Assembly: GCA_016748015.1 (NCBI GenBank)
Contig: JAAOMT010000518.1
Location: 121,478 to 185,477 of the forward strand
DNA: 64,000 nt
Reading direction: 5' to 3'
Source of the DNA: Geosiphon pyriformis
Taxonomy: Eukaryota > Glomeromycota > Glomeromycetes > Archaeosporales > Geosiphonaceae
In this document: positions 11,866 through 22,625 of the stretch, one piece after another
How positions within the stretch are numbered: the first letter of the stretch is position 1
How the letters are laid out: every line of letters begins with the position of its first letter
Made by a program: the position numbers and the translations under genes
The notes under the pieces: generated by a model
The model's database searches: none
Told to the model about the DNA's origin: nothing
Seen by the model: the letters and a program-made list of their open reading frames with translations, nothing else

Positions 11866-14543
11866 ATGGTAAAAGATCTCACCAGACGAAGACTTTATCA
11901 TAACAGTATCATGGAGACTTTTCCCCACCAGTTAATTTATAATGGTTCCTCTAACCATGTTTCGCCAATTCACTCACCTACACAAACGCCGTCTCCTACA
12001 ACGTCTCCCACCCCAACTTCACCCTCTCTCGGCTTCTCCGGAAATCACAATCACATGGCAGGGCCTTCGATTTACGCCGCGAACATACCTCTCTTTTTTC
12101 AATCAAAACTTCGACCAAAATTACAGGAATCGCAACAATTAAACCACACATTCCCAGCACACTCTCTCCTTAGCCAAAATCAAGGACCTCCTTCGCAAGC
12201 TCTAAACTCTCCGGCTAACATGAGTGTCTCACAGCCCCCACTGTCTCTCTCTAGCAGTTCTTCAAACCAACTCAATAATACTGTAAGTTCACCACATTGG
12301 CAGCAACAAGTTAACTATGCACAGCTATGTAGACAATCAGCCGCTCCTCACCACCATGCACGTCAAGCAGCAGCAGCAGCACGTAATAATAGTTTGGGCA
12401 GTTCTGCTATCGCGATCACTGACCCCAATAATCCCAATAAGCCTCCCGTAAATGGAGTTTCTCCAAAAAAAGAAGTGAATGGCGATAAAAAGGATCCGCA
12501 TCCCTCCCAACAATGGTTAACGATTGATTTAGGTGGTATGGGATTGAAAAACATTAGCAAAGAACTATTCGGTTACAAATTCCTCAACACTCTCTATATA
12601 AATCATAATAATTTGACTTACATCTCGCCTGAGGTATCAAAACTGCGAAATCTGACCTTATTAGATATATCTGGGAATAAATTAACCTCTATTCCTTCGG
12701 AGATGGGCATGCTGACTAGTCTTCGAGATTTGCTTCTATTCGACAATGCTTTGATGACGCTTCCAGCAGAATTGGGTACTCTTTACCAATTGGAGACCCT
12801 TGGGCTGGAGGGAAATCCATTAAATGAGCCTATCAAGACTATATTACAAAATAAAGGCACAAATGCTGTAATAACTTACTTGAGAGATGGTTGTCCAGGT
12901 CTGGAACAAGTTTTTCAATTAAAATTGAATTGGTTTTATTTTAATATTATAGGCGTATAAATTCTTGAAAATTCTTCAGTTCCTCTCGCCCCAGCCGATC
13001 GAGATTGGATATTATTAGAGAATGAACAGACCAGTACAGGTCCTGGTATGTCTCGGATACCTGGGCGTTGGCATTGACTTAGGAAATTAGATAATCGTTG
13101 GCACAATGAAATGGTATACCTACTATATTTCTCACTTTTGATGCATATTGGGCAAAAATTTTTTTTATATGTGTGCGATAGATACCTTCACTCTGCTTTG
13201 CTACAATGTCCTATGTGAAAAGTACGCTACCACACAATTGTATGGCTATACTCCTTCTTGGGCACTTTCTTGGGATTATCGTAAAGACAACATTTTACAA
13301 GAAGTCTTATCATACAATTCAGATATCATTTGTCTTCAGGTAAATTTTTTGGCTTAGAATTTACTTTAAGTTTGTTTCTCTAATTTTTTTTGTCGCAGGA
13401 GGTTGATATTTCACAATATGAAGACTATTTTAAAGAAGAGCTCCATAAGTCTGACTATGATAGTGTATATTGGCCAAAATCTCGTGCAAAGACAATGGGT
13501 GATTGGGAAAGGAAATCGGTTGATGGGTGTGCAACTTTCTTCAAGGCATCGAGGTATTTCTTGAATTCTGCTTCATAATAGTGCTTTTGATAGAATAATG
13601 AAAAATTATCACGTAGGTTACTAAATTCTTGGTCTAATTTCTGGTGACTTTTTTTACCTGATAGGTTCACAATGGTTGATAAAGTTTTAATTGAATTCAA
13701 TCAAGTTGCCTTACAAAGATCTGATATTAAAAAAACTGAAGATATGTTTAATCGTGTTATAACCAAAGACAACATCGCGGTTGTAACATTGCTTGAGAAT
13801 AAGGACAATCAGTCTCGTATGATTGTCGTTAATTGTCATATTCATTGGGATCCTACATATGCAGATGTCAAGCTTGTTCAAGTAGCAATGCTAATGGATG
13901 AATTGGACAAACTTGCTCAAAAATGGTGCACAATACCTAGTCAAACCCAATCTGGCAACAATTATATTGGACCACAAAAAATATCGACCATCATTTGTGG
14001 GGATTTTAACTCAACTCCAGATTCTGGAGTTTACGAATTTCTTTCACGTGGTAGCATACGACAAGATCACAATGATTTTGGTGATCATATATATGGTGCT
14101 TATACATCAGATGGATTGACTCATAAGCTCTCGCTGAAATCGGCATACTCGAGTATAGAAGAATTACCATTCACGAACTTTACTCCATCATTTACTGGGG
14201 TGATTGATTATATATGGTACAGCACCAACACATTAACTGTCACTGGATTATTGGGTGGCATAGATAAAGAATATTTAAAAAAAATTGTTGGTTTCCCAAA
14301 TGCTCATTTCCCGTCAGAGTAAGGCGAATCAATTTCATGTATCTGTTGATTTTTCACGTTCGTTTTCAATTTATTTTTGATTGATATTAAGGATCAATGA
14401 AAATTTTCTTTTACAGTCATGTAGTCATTCTTGCTGAATTTCGACTAAAGCCGCCTGCTCCAATACAGCCACCACCACAATTTGGTATTTCAAGCCATTC
14501 TCATCATCGAAGAGTTCACGGTCATCTAAGTACAAAGAAATAA
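11866..14543 (+). CDS. CCR4: CCR4 deadenylase, catalytic subunit of CCR4-NOT (6 exons)
   Basis: Poly(A)-specific 3'-5' exoribonuclease of the CCR4-NOT complex, shortening mRNA tails in the cytoplasm. Exons: 11866-12898, 12980-13045, 13182-13339, 13399-13553, 13665-14318 and about 14417-14543, 730 residues. Residues 1-210 are Pro/Ser/His/Gln-rich with a short alanine run. Residues 225-335 are leucine-rich repeats ([20 protein letters not shown]), which bind the NOT1/CAF1 side in yeast. The exonuclease-endonuclease-phosphatase domain follows: [25 protein letters not shown] with catalytic Glu 420, NCHIHWDP (His 531), [11 protein letters not shown] (Asp 584, Asn 586) and PSDH (Asp 689, His 690, across the last splice site). 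All catalytic residues are intact. An in-frame ATG at 11,911 (METFPHQ) is an alternative start. Confidence 0.95.
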
Positions 14544-15383
14544 CGATATTCGGCCTTGACGACATATGAAGATTACACTGATATCAAAAAAATCAACATC
14601 AATGTCAACATAAATGCACATTTCCTACGTTTTGGACAATGTTACTATTATTTGCAACCAGCTAGTCACAAATTTTGGTTTGGAATAATTGGTGCGTGTG
14701 GTAAAATATAAGAGAGACATGTAAGATTTTTTGTTCACCTTTTGGACTTTGTAAAGTTTTTGGGGCTTAATAGATCATTATCATTATAATCACAACAAAA
14801 CATCATCATCATTCACATTCAACAACATCACGCACGTTTTTACCATTAGTATTCGCTTAATCACAATCGTATTCCTCTTCGGATCACTTCTATCAAAAAG
14901 CCATTTTCCTTTTGTTTTAAATGCCCTTATACCTCCTCATTTCGGAAACTTGTTTCGTACGCTACCGCCGTTCCGTTTTAATCCTTTAGCAAAAAATCAT
15001 ACGCTCGTTTTCCCAAAATCTCTTTTTTAATTTCCCTTACTTTCTATAATGTAAATAACCATAGCGTTTACCCGTCTAACTCAGTAAAACAGAACATTGA
15101 GACAATTGAAGAGGAGAGCGGGGGATGGTCCGGATACATACGTATTGAGACTACGCTGACATACAATATAAATTTTTATTTTCCCTCTTTTTTTCAAATA
15201 ATGATCGTGCCATGTTGTAAATTGGCTTCTTAGCATAATATGATGCTTCTTGATGTGCATCATGTGATATGTTGCAATTTATTGTTTGATTTGATTAAGA
15301 TTTACATATTAACTTGACGAATTGTTATCAGTTTTCAGCTATTCTCGAAACCTTTAGCATAACTTTGAACCAAAATTCAAAAA
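14544..15383. other. 3' region of CCR4 and 5' region of the next gene
   Basis: Probably the CCR4 3' untranslated region, then the leader of the gene at 15,384. It has CAT/CATCAT-rich and pyrimidine-rich patches. ORFs here are short and not protein-like. Confidence 0.5.
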
Positions 15384-16211
15384 ATGGTCCTCAAAAGGTT
15401 TACTTTCGCTTTCAAATTAATTGCCTCAAATCCTCTGACCACATTCGCAGTTGGAGCAATAGTGGCAGTGGCAGTAAACGTAGGTATTTGGGCTATTCCG
15501 TTGTTTTACCCTAAAAAATTGACGGACAAAGCCAAGAAAACTAGCAATAAAGGTAAGGATGAGGTCGACGAACAAAAGAAAAACGAAACCGCTCTTAAGA
15601 GTAAACAACTCGAGGGTATGAAATCTAAACTTCACGAAAAAGGCAAAGAACAGTGGACTGCCAAAAGCAAATATCCATTCAGTGAAAAAACTGGGGCCGA
15701 ATTCGGCGAAGAAAGTAACGTTGAAGCCAGTGAAAAGAGCACTAAGAAATTCAGCAAGCATCCTAAAAGGAATGAACAAGAAAAAGAACGGGAGTCCAGC
15801 AAAGGCCACTCTTTTATACCGGCTGAAATTGAAAAAATAGCTCACAAAGACAGGCTGTCGCTAACAGAGAAGTCAAAGGGAGGAGCAGTTGAGACGAAAA
15901 AGCTTAAGGAAGAAGCGACTAAGCTGCTTAAAATGCACTCTGTTTATGCTAAATTACTAGAAGATTTTAGGTGTCTCAATGATGATATTGCAAGAGAATA
16001 TAAAATTTTGCATCAGTGGATTCCCCATGAAGCCAAAAAGAGAAAGGCTGAAAAGAAAATCAATGCAGACGAAAAAGAAAGGAACTTCGAGTTGTACCAA
16101 GAAAATATGCTCATTTGGGAAAAAAACTTGGCGCTTAAAGAAAAAATACTGGATGAGAAATTTTCAGAGGAAAGACTGCTTGAATTAAGTTTAATGCAGA
16201 AAGACGAATAA
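15384..16211 (+). CDS. Hypothetical membrane-anchored, lysine-rich coiled-coil protein
   Basis: 275 residues in one exon. Residues 1-15 are basic (MVLKRFTFAFK). A single membrane segment spans about 21-45 (TTFAVGAIVAVAVNVGIWAI), followed by YPKK. The rest is highly charged: a Lys/Glu/Ser-rich linker (50-165) and then heptad-like helix (about 175-270) with KLKEEATKLLKMHSVYAKLL and ERNFELYQENMLIWEKNLAL. The pattern suggests an anchor with a long cytosolic or lumenal coiled coil. I recognise no family. The long open frame and codon use resemble the neighbouring genes, so I take it as real. Introns were not needed to keep it open. Confidence 0.7.
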   Translation: MVLKRFTFAFKLIASNPLTTFAVGAIVAVAVNVGIWAIPLFYPKKLTDKAKKTSNKGKDEVDEQKKNETALKSKQLEGMKSKLHEKGKEQWTAKSKYPFSEKTGAEFGEESNVEASEKSTKKFSKHPKRNEQEKERESSKGHSFIPAEIEKIAHKDRLSLTEKSKGGAVETKKLKEEATKLLKMHSVYAKLLEDFRCLNDDIAREYKILHQWIPHEAKKRKAEKKINADEKERNFELYQENMLIWEKNLALKEKILDEKFSEERLLELSLMQKDE

Positions 16212-16469
16212 AGCGGGGTTGTTTGTTGATGAGACTTTTCTTATTGATCTTTTACAACAATTTATATCGTCAAAGTATCAAGAAATGACTGGAGAACCAG
16301 TTTTTTAATGATGATGATATTTCTCGAGAACCAGGTTTGAAATAACTCATCAAATGAGAGCGGTATACATTCTCAATGAATGGTGAGCGTCGCAGAGTAT
16401 CGAGAATAAAGGGATTTCTGTATCAATCTCCAATTTGTTAAGACACCTAAAGAACAATGAGGTATCTGT
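16212..16469. other. Intergenic DNA
   Basis: No gene. GAGAACCAG occurs twice (near 16,291 and 16,328). It separates the coiled-coil gene from the inverted lipase copy. Confidence 0.4.
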
Positions 16470-17725
16470 ATGAGTTGTTGCATTCATCCGAAATAAGGAC
16501 CTTGATTGGCCAAGGAACCTTCAGTATACTGCTGGCCGCTATTGCAATACTGCAACGCACAAATTTAAATTTTTCGATAGTAAACCATCAACCATATCAA
16601 ATTTCTGATGACAATCACATAATTGGGGAGGGATCCAGTACTCAACACTTGAATGGACATTTTTTTTGATGTCACTGCAAACTGGGAGACATGATCATTT
16701 GTGTGCGTCACTCGCAAAACAAATCATGTTCATTAAGGCTGACCATATGTACAAATCCCCGCTTCACCAAAAATTTTCCATCACCACCGGTGTAAGCTTC
16801 CAATCGGTATAAGGCTCCTGGTAAGGTAGCGTGTGCTAAGTTAATATTTTAAAAACACTCACTTTTTTAAAGCATAAATGAAATTAAAAAATGAAAGCTC
16901 TTAAAAATCACAAATTTTTATAATTTTCGAAGTGCTTACTATCACCTACACCATGCCCAGTCAAGATAATCGTTAACTAGCTGCGGATTAACTGGAGCTT
17001 TCCTGGCAACCATCACAACCCTTTCTATCTTTGCAAAAAGTTTCCCTTCCATTGAACATACACGATCAACGAAAAAACTTTTAAATCTTTGGTCACGCGT
17101 GTTCGATGGCCGAAATAGTTGAAGAGTTTCCGCAATATCATATTTAATTAAAGCTAAATCTTTTTTTCCATTCTCTAGCGATAATTTTGGACCACGAAAA
17201 TACACGACAACTCTCTATGGTCACTTTTTGTCAGAAAAAAATCAACTGATTATAAATTAGAACAAGTTTAAAAAATTCTTAAAAAAAAAATTTTAACCAT
17301 CAAGGACATGAAAACTGCCAATTGTCCCATTCTTAACAAAATTTGCCATGTTTAGGTATTTACTTGACAAAGTTGTATTGCTTTGACTATATAATTGTTT
17401 TAAAATTTTAGATCGAGCCTCGAACAGGGATTGATTTGTTGCTGGATTGAATGCATTTGATTTTATAATATTTTTGAATTGAGTTTCTTGTAAATTTCTA
17501 TCTAAAAATATTCATCAAAAAAGAAAAGCTGAAGCATGATAATAATTTAAACCTTATTTTTTAAAAAGTTTTAAAATTTCTTGTATTTATTTACTCTTTT
17601 CGGGAGTTTCTACGATTTGAAAGACCTCATAGGCCGTATTTTTAAGTATTCTCTTATCGAGAGATAGAAAGGAAAGCCAGAAGATAATTATTATAATGAA
17701 GGTGAGACCTAAATTTTTTTGGGAT
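16470..17725 (-). pseudogene. Class-3 lipase-like pseudogene, inverted copy of the gene at 17,946
   Basis: Read on the minus strand it follows the plus-strand lipase gene from inside exon 1 to exon 6: the membrane segment coding region (near 17,690), YFRGPKLSLENGKKDLALIK (from 17,202), ETLQLFRPSNTR, FFVDRV, WAWCR where the nucleophile elbow should be, and a shortened exon 5/6 ending near 16,490 (CNSGQQYTEGSLANQGPYF). It lacks the start codon region, has a deletion in exon 2 around the NMAYCPP segment, frameshifts, and a large deletion in exon 5. The third intron of the plus copy is missing exactly at its splice junction, while other introns remain. It is therefore a dead, diverged duplicate rather than an assembly mirror. 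Confidence 0.85.
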
Positions 17726-17945
17726 AAATCTCTTTATTTAAATTCCCAGAAATAAATATTGTCGATCACACCTTATGACTGTAACAATAATAAAGAATAA
17801 AATTTATGCATTTTGTGGGAAATAATAAAATTACGCTTTATTTTATTTTACCTCATGATATAAATAGATAAAGATACAGCCATATTGTAAAAAATTTTGC
17901 GAATCAAACTTACTCCCCGTGATCAAGGAAAAATATTTTAAAATT
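17726..17945. promoter_or_regulatory. Spacer of the inverted repeat and promoter region of the lipase gene
   Basis: About 220 bp of unique, AT-rich DNA between the two inverted lipase copies. TATAAATAG at 17,859-17,867 lies about 80 nt before the plus-strand start codon and is a candidate TATA box. Confidence 0.5.
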
Positions 17946-19623
17946 ATGATGAAAGGGATTCTATCCCAAAAAAATTTAGGTCTCACCTTCATTATAATAA
18001 TTATCTTCTGGCTTTCCTTTCTATCTCTCGATAATAGAATACTTAAAAATACGGCCTATGAGGTCTTTCAAATCGTAGAAACTCCCGAAAAGAGTAAATA
18101 AATACAAGAAATTTTAAAGCTTATTAAAAAATAAGGTTTAAATTATAATCATGCTTCAGCTTTTCTTTTTTTGATGAATATTTTTAGATAGAGATTTACA
18201 AGAAACTCAATTCAAAAATATTATAAAATCAAATGCATTCAATCCAGCAACAAATCAATCCCTGTTCGAGGCTCGATCTAAAATTTTACCACCATCATAT
18301 AGTCAAAGCAATGCAACTTTGTCAAGTAAATACCTAAAAGAAATGGCAAAATTTGCTAATATGGCTTATTGCCCACCCAGAAACAGCAGGGTCAACTGTT
18401 TTGCTAAGCATGGGATAATTGGTAGTTTTCATATCCTTGATGGTTGAAGGTTTTTTTTTTTTTAAGAATTCTTAAACTTTTTCTAATTTATTATATAATT
18501 AGTTGGTCTTTTTTTGACAAAAAGTGATCTTAGGATCGAAAGAGCAGATTATTGGAGAGTTATTGTGTATTTTCGGGGTCCAAATATATCGCTAGAGGAA
18601 TGGAAAAAAAGAGATTCAGCTTTAATTAAGTATGATATTGCGGAAACTCTTCAACTATATCGGCCATCGAACACTCGTAACCAAAGATTTAAAAGTTTTT
18701 TCGTTGATCGTGTATGGTATGAACATGTTCAAACAATCCTAACGGAAGGGAAACTTTTTGAAAATATAGAAAGGCTTGTGAGGAGTGCTAGGTAAAGATG
18801 GCATCTCAATAATTTGCAACTTCAAATAATATATATGCACTTATGTAATGCTTATTTTTATATTCAAAATCTCATCTTTAGGAACAGAGGATCCATATCT
18901 AAAGATATAGATATACGATTTATTGGGCATGGTGTAGGTGGTGGTAAGCACTTAACAAAATTTATAAAAACTACGGAATTTTTAAAAGCTTTGATTTTTT
19001 AATTTCAATAATTTTTGATGCTTAAAAAAATTCAATGTGTTTTTAAAAATATTAATTTAGCGTACGCTACCTTAGCAGGAGCCTTATACATGTTGGAAGA
19101 GAAAAAATTTTACACCGAAAACAGTAATCTAGGTCTAACTCCCCCATTTCCTGACCGTACGCGGATTTATACATTTGGTCAGCCTCGAGTTGGGGATAAA
19201 CTTTTTGCATGGTTTCTCAATCAATATATTCCGATTTCGCGAGTGACGCACACAAATGACTATGTCTCGCAGTTTCCAGTGGGAACAATTGAAGAAAGAA
19301 AATATTTTCATTCAAATGTTGAGTATTGGATCTCACACGACTCATGTGATTGTCATAATAAGAATCTAAATTATTATCAGCTGATTGAATGCAATGTAGA
19401 TAACTCACCTGGTGAAAATCCGGTAATAATTCTGATGATTTACTCTCGAAAATTTGAATAATTCTTATTGTCATTTTAATTTTGTACGTTGCAGCATTGT
19501 AACAGCGGCCAGCGGTATACTGAAGGCTCCTTGGCTAATGAAGGCCCTTATTTCGGTGTAAAAATGGGTGAATGTAATAAGGGCATGGAAGATATATTTT
19601 CTTTACCCAATTGGATAAATTGA
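17946..19623 (+). CDS. Class-3 lipase-like protein with altered catalytic residues (6 exons)
   Basis: Alpha/beta-hydrolase of the fungal lipase (class 3) type. Exons: 17946-18093, 18188-18442, 18503-18791, 18882-18943, 19061-19422, 19495-19623; 414 residues. The N-terminus (MMKGILSQKNLGLTFIIIII...) is a signal anchor or signal peptide. Then NMAYCPP, WRVIVYFRGP, FFVDRVW, the elbow FIGHGVGG at 245-251, YTFGQPRVGDKLFA at 288-301, and VTHTNDYVSQFP with Asp 318 where the acid residue belongs. The nucleophile serine of GxSxG is Gly 248. The conserved His before the GPYFG segment appears to be Asn 387. The fold is well supported, but hydrolysis is doubtful. All exons stay in frame, so the gene is not obviously decayed. 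The start at 17,946 is the first ATG; an upstream GTG is less likely. Confidence 0.85.
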
Positions 19624-21014
19624 ATTTGCAAGATATGTTGATAACAAACAGAGTAAGACACAGAGATATCACAGTTTATCATTATCATTGATAAGATCAC
19701 CTTAATAATAATAACCAGGGTCATGAGTTTAATAGATATGTTGCAAAAATCAAAGATTATGCTGGGGGCCTATTTTGATTATGCCTTTGGTTCAACATCC
19801 TAAAACTTTTATAATGAGAATTTTGAAAGCCATGTTTTATTTGAATGCCTATGAAATAATCACTATTTAACTCTCAAAATACTGAAATGAAAGTGTAAAT
19901 GATTTCTAGTAATAATAATAATTTGTTTTCTCATAAAAATGGCAAATTTTAGTTGCATTTCCAAAATATTTATTATTCCTTTTTCAAATTTTCTTTCTTT
20001 AGCAATTTTTTAAGACAAGCAGAAAAGTCACCGGGAAATTTTGCAAAGTTGGATTAGAATCGTTTTTCGTTTGGAAATATATGTCTAATATTTTAAATCA
20101 GATTTTTTAAATAGGCTTGACCTAATACAAAGTTTTTAAGACAACCACCTCATTGCAATCAATTGCAATTCTAACCTTATTTTTTTATATAAACTTGAAC
20201 TCCTCAAATGTTTTGCATAATGCTATTTAATTTAATTATATACATTTAAACTAAACATGAAAATTCTACGTTGTTTTATTAACAATTTTTAACTCGAATT
20301 TTTAACCTAAAAATTATTAAATATTTATTTTGACAAAAATTTAATAATTGTAAAAGCCAATAAATTAACTTGAAGTAAAAATTTAATTATAATTATTAAG
20401 GATGTCATTCTTTTGAGTTCAAAATTTAATTAGAATTTAAACCACTTTTGTTTTATATTATATTATATTATATTGTAATGTTTTTTTTTAAAATTTACAC
20501 TTTTATTTTTAATATTAATAAATTGCTGCTTAAAATTATATAAAATATAATAAATTTTAATTTATTGAAGAGTTCCAATGATATTGATTGAAGAAAATAA
20601 TTAAAATTACGGCACACCGCAATACTGACAGGGCCGTCAGTGTCTTAATTTCGGAGATTGGAGGGGTTCCGGTGCTTTTCACTGTGTATAGCCGTAATTA
20701 AAATCTTTCCAATTATTAGCTATTTGTTCTGAGCTGATTGAAAATCTCATTTTTTGAAAGCTCATTTAACTAATTTGAGTCCTATGTGTAGAAATAAATC
20801 TGATACTATTAGCTATTATAAATGACTTTTACAAGTTACCAAGTTTTTAAAATGATATTATAGATAACCTGACAATATTAATATCACCTGAAAACCCCCT
20901 ATGATAAAATCGCCTTTTATAATTATTTAAAAATATCATTTTTTTCATTTTCTTAAAGAAATTTTACATCTTTAAAGTTTATCTGCAATCTAGAGAATTC
21001 ATTCACGAGCTATA
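19624..21014. other. AT-rich intergenic DNA
   Basis: 3' region of the lipase gene, then AT-rich DNA with a TTATA pentamer run near 20,453-20,473 and a small foldback element. No gene recognised. Confidence 0.45.
20601..20703. repeat. Small foldback element with inverted ends
   Basis: AAATTACGGC (20,604) and GCCGTAATTAAA (20,691) are inverted copies enclosing about 80 bp of unusually GC-rich sequence, which holds a further palindrome CTGACAGGGCCGTCAG. This could be a MITE relic. No second copy was seen in the window. Confidence 0.4.
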
Positions 21015-21259
21015 TTATTTTGACGCCAAAGGTTTTTTCAGAGAGAATATTTGACTGTACACCAAAATACCTCTTATTTGCAAACCGGGCACTTTTGAGC
21101 CAATGTTATTTAGTCCTGTACAGTCTACAAAATTTATTAAACCTGGAGCGTTGAGAATGGTCGCATCATATCTCCTAATGTCGATTAACAATTTCTTTTG
21201 TGATTGTGAACGTTTTATAGTTTGATTCGTATGTATTGGATTTTGTTTTTTAAATGTCT
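21015..21259 (-). CDS. Exon-like orphan open frame, possible gene fragment
   Basis: On the minus strand a pyrimidine-rich acceptor (TTTTCCAG) at 21,267-21,260 is followed by an open frame of about 80 codons to a TAA at 21,017. It reads TFKKQNPIHTNQTIKR..., then DIRRYDATILNAPGLINFVD and GSKVPGLQIRGILVYSQIF. Amino-acid use is balanced, in contrast to the Lys/Asn/Ile-rich chance ORFs around it. It could be the last exon of a small or decayed gene whose upstream exons I cannot identify. No family recognised. Confidence 0.3.
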
Positions 21260-21699
21260 CTGGAAAATAAACACATTTATCTATTAAATAAACAATCCTA
21301 ATGATATATTCTATATCTCACATGGTTTTCATTCTTCAAGAATTTGTTTCTTTCTTCTTTATGAACATTTATGAAATAAAATTCAATATATTTACTTATT
21401 TATTTTTTTAAATATTTCTGGGAATTACAAGAAATGTTCCATCAATTTTGAGATTTTAAGGTTTTCCCACACATAACATAAATTTCATTTTTATCAAAAG
21501 AGCATTCGATAATAAGGAGCATGCTACGATAATTGAATTGAAACTATACAATATTCGGTAAAATTTCTGAAAATTCTCGAGGAATTTTCTCTAATGTATT
21601 CTATAATATATATCTGTAAAATTCCTGAATTTTTATTTTTATATTATTAAATATGAAGTTGATATATTAATCCATTTGCTGGATAAAGCAAGTTTTCTA

Positions 21700-22625
21700 A
21701 GAAATAATTATTGATTCAATTTTTAATATATTGAAAAAACATTTTTTTTATAATTATAATTCTGTTTTGGATTCTAAATCTTTGTTTATAGTATATATAA
21801 ATTGACTGATAATATTTTTGAATTGTTGTATCAAATATGGTTTTTATTTTAAATAGTTTATTACTATATTGTTTTTGAAAAAACACTAAATATTATCAAA
21901 AGTTTTGATTATTTTTTGAATTGTTGTTAATACTGTTTTGGTATTAATTTTACTGTCAATAAATTGATAAATCTTTAATAAGCTAATTTATCTTTAAAGT
22001 GTTTTCTATATTTTAAATTATTATTGTCTGTTGAACTTAGGATAAAATAGTCAATTCTGTGCTAATTACTTTGTTTAGTTATTTTACAATAAAAGTTAAC
22101 TTTTCTACAGAAATTTTTATCTATAAATTTTTTAATAATATGTAATTACTTTGCTATAAAGTCAACTTTTTTACAAAAAGTTTTGATTATAGACTATTTA
22201 ATTATAATAAAAATAAAAAATAAAAAAATGTAAAAAAAATTGTTTTTAATTTAAAATTAACTAAGTAATTATTAAATTTAAAAGTTAATTAATTTCAGAA
22301 TATTAATTAAATTGTAAGTCTAAAACAGTAATAATTAAAAAAAATTATTGTTTTTAAAGTATAAATTTATTGAATTAAATTATAATAGCAAATTGATTAG
22401 TCTAAGCTGAAATATATTTTCTTAAAAAAAAAACTCTTTTTTTATATAATTTGTTATAATACTATTTTATGCTTTTGTAATTTTTTTTAATATTTCAATA
22501 AATTAAAAATATATTTTAATAAACTACAAGTTGTTTTTACAAATTATTAATTATTTTGATAAACTATTAAGTATTTTATTAAATTTCTAAATATTTTAAT
22601 AAACTTTTGAATATTATATAATTTA
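21700..22625 (-). mobile_element. Decayed 5' end of a Ty3 element (LTR plus leader), element 2 family
   Basis: Bases from about 21,900 to 22,620 follow the element 2 LTR (53,186-54,167) block by block in the same orientation: CAATTCTGTGC, GTAATTACTTTGCT.AAAGTCAACT, AACACTATTTTATG, and the terminal series of short units with AACTA and TATTTT. Bases 21,796-21,880 match the element 2 leader just inside its 5' LTR (AATTGACTGATAATA). Substitution is heavy and nearly all toward A/T. It is truncated at low coordinates and abuts the 5' end of a LINE. Confidence 0.65.

Noticed and set aside
12363-12560. Minus-strand ORF of 65 codons opposite CCR4
   Set aside because: Antisense to the first CCR4 exon, whose identity is certain.
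15426-15845. Minus-strand ORF of 139 codons, phenylalanine-rich
   Set aside because: It is the antisense reflection of the lysine-rich coding region at 15,384-16,211.
16457-16669. Plus-strand ORF of 70 codons
   Set aside because: It is antisense to the last exons of the inverted lipase pseudogene and has no independent support.
17919-17945. GTG start upstream of the lipase gene
   Set aside because: The extension begins with GTG; the first ATG at 17,946 gives a conventional basic-then-hydrophobic N-terminus.
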